DNA from: Cyanophora paradoxa
Lineage: Eukaryota > Glaucocystophyceae > Cyanophorales > Cyanophoraceae
Direction of reading: 5' to 3'
Assembly: GCA_004431415.1 (NCBI GenBank)
Contig: QPMI01000641.1
Location: 62,001 to 126,000 of the forward strand
Length of the DNA: 64,000 bases
Part shown: positions 44,253 through 53,436 of the stretch, piece after piece
How the letters are laid out: each line of letters starts with the position of its first letter
How positions within the stretch are numbered: the first letter of the stretch is position 1
Program-made: the position numbers and the translations under genes
Notes under the pieces: model-generated
The model's database searches: none
The model's input: the letters and a program-made list of their open reading frames with translations, nothing else
What the model was told of the DNA's origin: nothing

Positions 44253-45420
44253 GAATTCGCAGCTGAATCGGCACGTGCAGCATGCGCAGCAACCGGAGAC
44301 GCAGCATGTGCATGCAGGTTATTATTACAATGACGCCAATTCATTGACAGGTGGATTATGGCCGCTGGCGCCGAATATGCACACCCAGGTCCGTAGGGTT
44401 ATGTTTCAAGTTTTATAGCTATAGTATCGATGCGCATACTTTTAAATTTCGCGAACCCACGTCGTGCTTGGGCCCGGGGGTTCGAATTCGCCCCACCGTA
44501 GTCTCTCGAAAACAGAATTTCGCATAATTTGGATCCTTGTTTTTTAAGTTTCTAAACAGACTATTACACGTTGATACGACATGTTGCAGGGACCGGCCGC
44601 GACCATGAATATCGGCTTTTCGAATTCGGATTTCTGGACAGATGGATCGCGGCCACCGGCGCCACATGTGCACATGCACCCTGTTGGAGCACCAGCCAAC
44701 GTCTTTCCCACGCAGTCGACGTCGTACGCATATCCGGAGGTCCGCATTGGATTGCTCGGTTTGATGGTATTGTTCGAAGATTAATGCGCAATGTCATTGA
44801 TTCAAAAGGCGCTGATCATTTCATTCTCCTTTCGCAGCGAAATCGATCGCCGGCGGCTATGGCCCTTTTACTTCAAGCTCCTCAAACGTCGACCGGGTGA
44901 AGCTTAAGGACACGGCCTGTGCCCAGCCAAACAGCTCAGAGAAGTAAGTGGCATGGCGTGATGCTTACGATTATGTGTGACGTTTCGATATTATATCTTT
45001 GAGTTCTCTCATGATCAGAGCCGGGTCGCGCTCCAGCGTCGGTCTGCGCCCAGAAGCTCCATCTGCAGCCGGGCTGGGCGAAAGCTCGAGCTCCTCGCAT
45101 TTGGAGCAGTGCATCTCCCTGGCTCTTCGCTGTCGGGTTCGCGCTCTTTGAATTTAATTATGTAAAATCGCGCTCGCTAGCTCGAGCTCGCAATTGCAAA
45201 CCGACCGGCCGCGGTCCATCACCGTCTATGTGCAGCTCGAGAAGGGAAACCCACAGAAGCAACTCTTACAAATCGCGCTGAGGTATGAAATGCGTGTTTG
45301 ACAAAAGGCTCCGTAGACATCCACAGCCCGTTTCAATACTATTCTAGATCTCAATCTTGACCGTTCGCAGAGCTAGGCCTGGCTCAGATCTGAATCATTT
45401 TGAGTACGAATGCGAAGTCT
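44253..45420 (+). pseudogene. Second copy of host Ser-rich gene 3' exons
   Basis: These are the exons from SQLNRHVQHAQQPETQHVH through SDLNHFEYECEV, duplicated from 38701-39869. One G is missing at 44861, which shifts the frame of the exon that reads AAMGPFTSSSSNV in copy 1. Beyond 45420 the exon seems to continue for a few codons (FVANFNAPTRYFLCKLSLA), which copy 1 lacks. This copy has no promoter or 5' exons and is cut by the PLV about 50 bp further on. Confidence 0.75.
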
Positions 45421-45692
45421 TTGTTGCAAACTTCAATGCGCCCACGCGTTATTTCTTATGCAAGCTCAGCTTGGCGCGGTGTCTCCAACAATTAAATCCG
45501 CGGATCCTTACGATTCACCGTAACAGCATCGAATCTAATCGAAAATCACCGTAAGGCTCAGTGTCACGATCGATAATTTCGGTTTCACAATCGATATAAT
45601 ACAACTTCATCGATTAACTCGACCCAATTCATCTTTTAATGCGCGGTGACTTCGTTAAGTCGGCAGAATGCCTCTTCTCCCACGATTCCGCA

Positions 45693-45754
45693 CGATTCCG
45701 CTCGATACACAGTATGAAGACCACTGTACGATCGATTCCGCTCGATACACAGTA
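45693..45754. repeat. Paired 22-bp direct repeats near the PLV end (copy 2)
   Basis: The same pair as at 39954-40015 (CGATTCCGCTCGATACACAG plus TA, 40 bp apart). It lies between the host border and the integrase stop. Confidence 0.6.
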
Positions 45755-45828
45755 AGAATTCGTCTTTTTTCGCGCGGTGTCTCCCACGATTCACAGTAAC
45801 TTTTAACCAAAAGTTTAATAAAAATAAA

Positions 45829-46880
45829 TCATGCACGACTTCTTAGATTATACTTTCTTCTCACAACATTACTTCGGTTCGGTTTGATTCCTTCTTTCTT
45901 CAACCTTTGATTAACTGTATTCGTTTTCTTTACTCTTGTTATTCGTTTTTGCGATGGAATCTTAATGACTTCATTAACTTTCACTTTCTGTAATTCTTGC
46001 TTCTTGAAGCGTCGCTTAACTTCCTTCTCGTCCCCATCCATATCTTCCAACACTTTGAATCTATTCCCATCAGACCTTCCAACTTTATAAACCTTTTGAC
46101 TAAACCTCGCACCTTCCTTTTCAAATGCACTCTTCTTACCTTCTAACACTCGAACAGTATCACCTGGTTTAACATCGACTCTCTCATTTCCCTTCACGTT
46201 ATTATTGTGAACAGTATCCCGAAGGTAAATATATAGTTGTTTATCTTCGTTAGAATACACTGTATTTGGTGAATCATTCTTCAAGGCACTATGGGGTGAA
46301 TTGTTATAAATGGCGAGAACTTCGGTCACTAAATCAATCCACTTACTTGTCCCATTCGATGTCATTGCCTTCCGTAAATACTGCTTGAAAGTCCTGGTGA
46401 ATCGATCGATAATTCCGAGTTTATCACCAACTGTAATGTGTTCATCCTTAGCGACATCGGTATACAATCGCACCCCATGTTCTCCACACCAATTGCGATA
46501 CATTGCGCTGGAAAACTCATTATCTCCCGATAGAGCAGCAACTTTACCTGCGTCCTGTTTGAATCGATTTAGAATACTTGGGATGTTTTCGTTCGTTTTG
46601 AAAGGATACACGAACGCCTTTCTGCTCAGAATATCAACAAAACTAATCATCTTAAAAATACCATTGTTTGCAGTTTGAAATCCTTTGAAATACATAATAT
46701 CTACTTGGAATGAACGTGGTTTCGCAACAATCCTTAGGAATGATTTAGGCTTTTTCGGTTTCTTGAATATCTGATGCACTTCTGAGTTTAAAAAGCGTTT
46801 TTCAATTCTTCCTCATCAAAGTTTACTTTATCATTAATCAATTTCTGGCGATACTTCTTGTAAGATAACACATTATCCAT
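45829..46880 (-). CDS. PLV integrase, copy 2, frameshifted near the N-terminus
   Basis: Identical to the intact copy at 40090-41142, except that a run of six T's (41059-41064) is five here (46798-46802). This puts the first 27 or so codons out of frame. A shorter product could start at an internal codon near 46779, before the catalytic core, which keeps Asp, Asp and the third Asp. Whether the missing base is real or an uncorrected homopolymer error cannot be told from one sequence. Confidence 0.8.
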
Positions 46881-49800
46881 TATTGAGCAGCGCAGTTACA
46901 CCTAATATGTGACAGGAAACAATTTTTGGTAGTATGGGGCAACGCATTATTGATTCGATCAATAGAAATTACGTTCAGATCGAAGTCCATACCACCATAA
47001 CAACGAAGACAGTGACCATATTGCTTGCCGTAGCGTTTCTTGCACCAATCCCAATTGACATACTCCTTCTCGTCATACGGTCTGTTTGCCTTCTTGTCTT
47101 GCTCCTTGTACTGCTCAATTCTCTCGCTGAACTTCTTCATGTTCACAACGTGTTCTGCCCACTCATACCCATCATGGTAAATCTTCACACGACTTAGCTC
47201 GGTAGTTCGGGTGATTGCTGTGTAGAACCATTCCGCAGAAACGAAGGGCGCACCTGCTTCATAGATCACCACATTACCGCTCTTGCAATCGATTGTATCA
47301 CCCTGAATCACGTGACAGGTATAAGCGTAAGGAAGTGAGAAATATCTCATTGCAGGTGGGTCTAATGTGATCACTTCCTTTGTAGCGATATCTTCGATGA
47401 CGAACTCTTTGTCGTCATATGCCTTGATGGTGTACGTAAATCCATTGTGAATAGTCACACCATTTTTCACGATCCTTTGCTTTGCGACAATCTCCACACC
47501 TTTCGCGAAAATCGGGACATCTTCCCGTAGTTCAATTTATGCAATTGCAGGTTGACTTCCGCAGCCTTGCGATTGGTGTAAACGATCGCCCTGTCATCTT
47601 TCTCCAAAGTATCGACCGTTTCAAACCTGTACTTTTTAATGACATCGGGAACACTCAAACGATTCTCGAAGAGATCCTTTTTGATTTCCTCGACAGTGTC
47701 ACGGTCTTCTTGGGTCTTGTGACGCTTATTAACCTTCAATACTAACTCGTTCTTGAACAGGAGACGCAGAATGTATGAGTAGTATTCTTTTTGGTCAACC
47801 GTCATATCCTGAATGGGCGGATTTTGGTGTGGGTCACCTGTGGCGATGTAGACCTTATCCGGGAACAACACTTCCATAATGTATGCAAGCGCCGCCAATT
47901 CTGGAACTGTGAATTGACAGATTTCGTCGATAACGATGCAGTCGTACTCAACCAATCCGGAAGCATTACCACCCACAATCTCGTCCATGTTCGAATCGTC
48001 GACTTTTAGATGCAGAGCATCGTAGATGGTCTTAACATTTGCAAGACCATGTTGTAACTTCATGTCGCGAATCCTCTTATTTGTCGGAACAATGAACAGA
48101 GGATTTTGGAAACGCTTACCAAACTGAACACCAATGTAGGTCTTTCCCACTCCTGGAACGACACCTAATATAATCCATCGCTTCTGAGCAGCAAGAGTTT
48201 CGCAAATTGCCGTGGTATTATACTCATCAACTACCGAGTAAATAATGTGATTCGACTTCTCTAATTGCACGAAGTTCTCCTCGCGCTCCAATTTCCCGTA
48301 GTGAATGCGCTTGAAATTAAACTCCTTATTGTTCCCGATATACTTCTTTGTGAAATTGGGGCAATGCTTGATGCTGAATTCACCAATGTTGTCGTAGCTG
48401 TGACGGTCGAAACTCACAAGAGGGATCGGATCACAAGAGGTCGTGTAGACACAATCAGTATTAACAGAGACTGGATTAAGTCCTTTCTTACTGAGTTCGA
48501 TGCACTTCTCGTATAGATTCATTCTCATAAGAGAATACATGAGATTGTGAAACGGTAGGAACCCATCAGTAAGATACTTTTCTGCTACTTGATTCACATA
48601 GTAGATGCACGGTTCTGTGATTTCTTCCTCTGCGATGACGTAACAGGTTGGGTCATACGATGCTGGATCTTTACCAAACACGTATGGTTTTACCTCTCCG
48701 CCATATTGCTTTTGGAATTCAATCGCATCGTCACGCTTGTTAAAGATCGTGGTCTTTACTTTGTGGTTCTTCTGTTTTCCTATTTGCCCAATATTAGCAA
48801 CAAGCATCTGCTTCTTGTCTGTTGGGTCAAGGTCACTCTCCATGATTTGCTTAATCACGTCGCCTGCATAGTTTGGAACCAATTTATATGGTCGAAGAAC
48901 CCCCTTAATCGTAATGTCCTCTTTCAGATCCTCGTAGTATTTTTTGAGAACCATACCTGGGATGACATTGTACCGTGAATCGATAAGCATGCGCTTATAA
49001 CGGTCGTAGATGATCAGTTCGTATTTCGTTCCATCTGCATTTTTCATCGGTTTGAAATACTTCGATTTCAACTGAACGTAGTAGAAGTTGTACTTTTCGA
49101 TTTCCTCAGCACAAGTGATCGTGGTCTTCTGGAAATTATCGAATTTACTAATTACTGGGACGAATTCAATCTGTTTTGCAATAATTGCAGGATAGGCTTT
49201 GCACATGTCGTGTTCGTAGATATTCTCGCTCCACCCAATCTCATCAATGGTCTCCTTCTCCAAATCAAAGAACCCGCGCAGGGCAGTCTGTGAACCAATG
49301 CGGAACGCTGTTGAAGTTTGGTCATTGTACGTACTCTTGTTAGCATTGTTAACAAGACTCAGATACATTTTCAGATTGAGCCGCTCGAATTTCTCACGAT
49401 ATTCAGCGTCCTTGAATTTCACCGCATAAGCAGTCTCCACATCCGTATCTGAACCGGGTGGGGTAACCGTGATGCTCTTCTCACCGTATGTGAAATGAAT
49501 GTGTGTAATCTTCCGCATTGGGGAGAATCCCGCGTGAACCTGGTAGTTCACATCCACAATGAACTCTTTCAGAAGATCGTCCAAGAACCCACTGTAACAG
49601 ATTGAAATTTTACTCTGGCTCTTCATCTCCTCCGAATTGATGATCTTCACGATATCCTCAGGAGTTGCAGCAAATTCTCGATGTTTTCTTTGCTTGATAA
49701 TCTTGAATCGCGACCCCACCGTAAGATTCGTGTCAGAGTTTGACTTCGATCCGTTGAAAGAGTGAGTGAGAGATTTGAGATTCTCGTTCAGAAGGTACAA

Positions 49801-50964
49801 GTGACCATTTTCGATTTTCACATAGGCGACCGATGGTGTGAGGTGGGTATTCCTCGTTTTGGGTTTGAAAGTGAGTTCAGGTATCTCGGTCTTGTCGTCT
49901 TTGTCGATGGTAACCATCCCGATACGGTAAGGTGACAGAACCTTTTCTACAATTTCCTCAAATGTAAAGCCCCAATCATCACCTTCTACTGGGTCACGTC
50001 CACGAATCATTTTGAATATACCGTTGTGGCTCCAATCAACCGATTTATACTTGCCTTTGGAATTGGCTTTCTGGAACGCTTGGGCGAAGTGCATAACAAG
50101 AACATCAGGAACGCAGCGACCCACTTTGAAGTTGTCACCTCGTACGAAGAGTTCCCCCAATGTCTTTGCTTGTGGGTTGGTCTCAGTTCGCAGATACTTG
50201 GAGATGATCATTGGGGCATGTTGCGAATCCCGTAGTGCTTGCTGTTGTCTCGGTACATACGCTTGATTGTCTGTGGTAATGATTCGCTCGAATGTGACAA
50301 TATCCCCGTAAATATCATTTTGAACTTTAACGAAGAATCGGAAATCACGATTGCCCACATTCGCTTGTGCGATCGCTAACATGAACTCTTGGATATTCTC
50401 AACACCCATCAGAGCTGGGAAGGTATTGAACGTGTTTTTGATTTTGTCAAGTGACTTCAACAGATCCTCTTTCGAACACTGAATCGCGAGAGGTTGGTTA
50501 GTGCTTGTCTTCTTCATCTCGAAGTAGAACATACCGCCATCCTCAACCACATTGGAATTAGCGGGCAGGTTCGGGATCTTATCGGGTGCGATATCCTTGT
50601 AAACTCGGACATGCAGAGCTACCATATTTCCGGGTGAGTTCTGGATATACTCGCGAAGGTTATCCATCATTTCTTGGAAGGGATCCCGACGCTTGCGCTT
50701 CTCACGCTTCTCGATATTCTTAGCCGTCCTCTCCGCCTTTGCCTCCTTCTTCTGTTGCTTACGCTCAAACCGCTGATACAGCGAACGATTGATTTCCCTA
50801 ATGATATCATCCAACTTGTCCTCTCGTGGTCGCTGGTAAGTCACCACATCAAGAAACTCTTCAAACTTCTCACGGTTGATCTTGTCGTCTACAAACGCTT
50901 GCATAGACTTCGCCACAATCTCTTGCTTCTTCTTTCTCAGCCTTAAATTCGATGCTCGCGGCAT
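46880..50964 (-). CDS. PLV replication protein: B-family-like polymerase palm, SF1 helicase and HNH zinc module (one frameshift)
   Basis: The start is ATG 50964 (MPRASNLRLRKKKQEIVAKS); the full length without the shift is about 1361 residues. The N-terminal 330 residues are charged and unassigned. Palm-like motifs: ENIYEHDMCKAYPAIIAKQ near residue 588 (like PolB motif A, D-x-x-x-x-YP) and NPVSVNTDCVYTT near 837 (like motif C, with TDC for TDS). No proofreading exonuclease is evident. The helicase follows: Walker A GVVPGVGKTYIG (about 940), DEICQF (about 1011), GDPHQNPPI (about 1045), QGDTID and TAITRTT (about 1220-1250). The last 55 residues hold CxxC ... SIDRINN ... HxxC, an endonuclease VII/HNH-like zinc site. 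A C lost at 47524-47526 (CCC against CCCC at 41786-41789) breaks the frame after LHKLNYG. Confidence 0.8.
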
Positions 50965-51200
50965 ATTGCTTGTTTCCTATTCTATACAAATAAATTATTT
51001 CTTTAAGTGATTTTCATAGCAAGACGTCATTTTTTGACCAATTGGGAAAATCAACCGGTCAAGCAAATTATAAAAATAAGGAAAGGGTCGACCATCATTC
51101 GATGGCTCTAAAAATAACTCGAATGGGTGTGTTTATCTTTTTAAAGCGCGTTTACCGCGATTTCGTCTTTCTCAGAGCAAGCGCGCCAAGAAAAACGAGA
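50965..51200. promoter_or_regulatory. AT-rich spacer upstream of the PLV replication gene
   Basis: The 60 bp before ATG 50964 are AT-rich (minus strand CACTTAAAGAAATAATTTAT). A related word, GGATTTAAAGATTTC, precedes the 84-codon gene. A shared TTAAAGA-type promoter element is possible but rests on two sites only. Confidence 0.3.
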
Positions 51201-51455
51201 TTAGAAGTAAATGGATGGGCGCCCACGATTAGAATAGGGAACGCCATACAGATACTTGATGTAGCACACAGCGTTAGCGGTGTACTGGCGTTGTGAACTT
51301 TCCATGATTTTCATCGCCCGGTAACATTCATCAGAATTGTAAATCTCAGTCATTTGTTTGGAGAGTTTGGTACTATACTTCTTCAAATACTCCCGTCCTT
51401 TCTCGGTCTTGCGATAGCGGTAAATGGCGCGTTTCTGGGCTTCGCTGATCGGCAT
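51201..51455 (-). CDS. PLV small basic protein, 84 residues, unknown function
   Basis: The start is ATG 51455 (MPISEAQKRAIYRYRKTEKG); the protein ends SNRGRPSIYF-stop. It is Lys/Arg/Tyr-rich, with a central AMKIMESSQRQYTANAVCYI helix. Short basic proteins beginning SEAQKRAI...Y...KG are common in large DNA viruses and PLVs, where they may bind nucleic acid; the role here is unknown. It has its own AT-rich upstream region and the same strand and base composition as the neighbouring PLV genes. Confidence 0.6.
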   Translation of the reverse strand: MPISEAQKRAIYRYRKTEKGREYLKKYSTKLSKQMTEIYNSDECYRAMKIMESSQRQYTANAVCYIKYLYGVPYSNRGRPSIYF

Positions 51456-51770
51456 TCTCTCCTTGTTCCTCTTCTGATATATAGCAAGAAATCTTTAAAT
51501 CCTTTTTGTTATTGGTATATACCTTTTTCAGGAACATCGTCATTTTTTGCGCATCAATACAAGAAGATGCCTGGAAAAATAAGTCGAAGGTCTCCGCCTC
51601 CTAGTTTCTACGAATGAACCCCGTAGAACAGGTGATTTCAAAGCGTGACACATGGATATCACTCTTTTTCTACAACGCCGCTTAGAAAAATAAGCAAACG
51701 TGAGCGCAAACTTCGGAATGGATGTTTAGCGCTATTCTTTCAAAAGATAATTTTAGCGTTAGATTGATCC
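51456..51770. other. PLV intergenic spacer
   Basis: AT-rich DNA between two minus-strand PLV genes. No coding frame or repeat that I can support. Confidence 0.4.
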
Positions 51771-52207
51771 TTAACGCCTATATCCGGGACGTAGACCCAA
51801 TTTAGCGAACCCCGAAACCATCGGCGCCGCATTGGAAATCGAGTTAAGTGGGTCAGATTGCGATGTAGCCACCCTCAGGATAGATTTATTAAGCACCGGC
51901 AAATCGGTTTTGTTCGATTCCTGATAATCGATAGTCTTAGCGATTAATTCAGTCGGTGATTCCTTGACAACCTTAATGGGATCAGGTAGCACATCAAAAG
52001 TAACTTCGGGTTTCTTCTCTACCTTCTCTTTGGTTATAGGTTGCTCTTTGATCTTCTTCTCTTTTTGTGTCTCATCAGCGATTCCCTCAATGAGACTTTT
52101 AGCGTGTTGGTATGTGATCGTTTTTAGACCGCCTGTTACCGCTCTAATAAAGTAACGGTTGCGGTGGTCTTTCTCAGAATAGGTTGAGTATAGACGTTCA
52201 CCGCCAT
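51771..52207 (-). pseudogene. C-terminal part of a PLV gene split by a transposon
   Basis: This open frame has no ATG at its left-over 5' end and begins exactly at the transposon border. It encodes ERLYSTYSEKDHRNRYFIRA, VTGGLKTITYQHAKSLIEG, a Lys/Glu/Pro-rich middle, and a C-terminus APMVSGFAKLGLRPGYRR-stop. The N-terminal half lies at 62675-63006. With the transposon and one CCAT removed, the two parts make 765 bp with no frame change (254 residues plus stop). Function is unknown; it may be a virion protein because it is next to the penton-like gene. Confidence 0.8.
52204..52207. repeat. CCAT target-site duplication, left
   Basis: CCAT immediately precedes the left terminal inverted repeat and recurs immediately after the right one (62675-62678). 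Confidence 0.75.
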
Positions 52208-52238
52208 CTATATCTGCACTTTTGGAGTATTGCAATAC
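52208..52238 (+). repeat. Left terminal inverted repeat, 31 bp
   Basis: Exact reverse complement of 62644-62674. It starts CTATATCTGCAC and ends TTGCAATAC. Identity stops at CCAT on the outside and after TAC on the inside. Confidence 0.9.
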
Positions 52239-52240
52239 CT

Positions 52241-52597
52241 TCGACAGAATCTGCGACAGAATCAGTCGATAAAATTCGACAGAATCGGTCGACCGATTCT
52301 GTCGCAGAATCAGTCGATCGACTGATTCTGTCGATCGACTGATTTTGTCGACCGATTCTGTCGCAGAATCAGTCGATAAAATTCGACTGATTCGGTCGAC
52401 CGATTCTGGCGCAGAATCAGTCGATCGACAGAGTTGGTCGATCGACTGATTTTGTCGACCGATTCTGTCGCAGAGTCAGTCGATAAAATTCGACAGAATC
52501 GGTCGACCGATTCTGTCGCAGAATCAGTCGATCGACTGATTCTGTCGATCGACTGATTTTGTCGACCGATTCTGTCGCTGAGTCTGTCGATCTGTTG
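52241..52597 (+). repeat. 107-bp palindromic tandem repeats, left array
   Basis: The marker word GATAAAATTCGAC recurs at 52269, 52375 and 52482, so the period is 106-107 bp. Each unit contains perfect palindromes such as AGAATCGGTCGACCGATTCT and versions around CAGTCGATCGACTG. The same array, in the same orientation, lies near the right end (62300-62640). Confidence 0.85.
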
Positions 52598-53033
52598 TGT
52601 TTTTATTTTATTATACTTTCAACCTAATCTGCCGATCCATATCTTAATTATAATAAGCCAGTTTTATATATATTCTTAATAATTTGTGGCCTGGCCCTAG
52701 GCCTAGGCCTCGCCTGCGCATGCTGCATGCGCCTGCTGTCTACGCGTACGTATACTGGGGTCCTGAATCCTGATCGATATATATATAATATATACTCTCT
52801 CGGGCCCAGGCCAGGCGCCTGCCCGGCTCCAGCAATCCAGCAGGCCCCGGGCGCGCCTTGTGCCCATCTGCCTCTGGTTGCTCTGCAGTCTAGAACTAGA
52901 GACCGGCGGACTGTAAATTTAGCTATAGGCAGCACATCAACACTGAATCATGCAGCGTGGGGCCTAGCACGAGCAGGCTGAAGGGAGAGGTACTAGGGAT
53001 TCACATGTAGTACTAGTAATTAACTAGTAAGGG
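52598..53033. other. Left unique spacer of the transposon
   Basis: AT-rich then GC-rich DNA with short palindromes (CCTAGGCCTAGG, TATATATA). It has no evident counterpart at the other side and no gene. Confidence 0.4.
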
Positions 53034-53404
53034 CGAGTCATAAGCCGGAGGATAACGGGTGAAGCGATGCGGCCCGCACCAGGTCGTTCTGCACCTCGCC
53101 GCGCTCGCTGCGCCATGCATCGCGGTGAGCGAGAGCTCGAATCGAATGGAAAGAGGCAACGCCGGCACGCAGGCGGATATGCATGCGCACCTCGGCGAGG
53201 AGAGGAGAGGGAGAGGAGAGCACGAAAGCGGCTCTCCTAGGGCGCCCGGCAGCCCACGACCGCGACCGCTGATGGCAAGGGCGACGCGCTCGCTGCGCTT
53301 GGAGAGTCAATCGAAAGAAAAGAAGCGTCCGCGCCGGCGAACGACCGCACCTCGGCCCGAGAGGCCGAAAGCATGATCTCCGAGGCGCCCGGCAGCCCGC
53401 GACC

Positions 53405-53436
<32 letters not shown>

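Noticed and set aside
40090-46880. Two independent PLV insertions in tandem.
   Set aside because: Both copies have the same host flank and near-identical sequence, so a duplication (real or assembly) is simpler.
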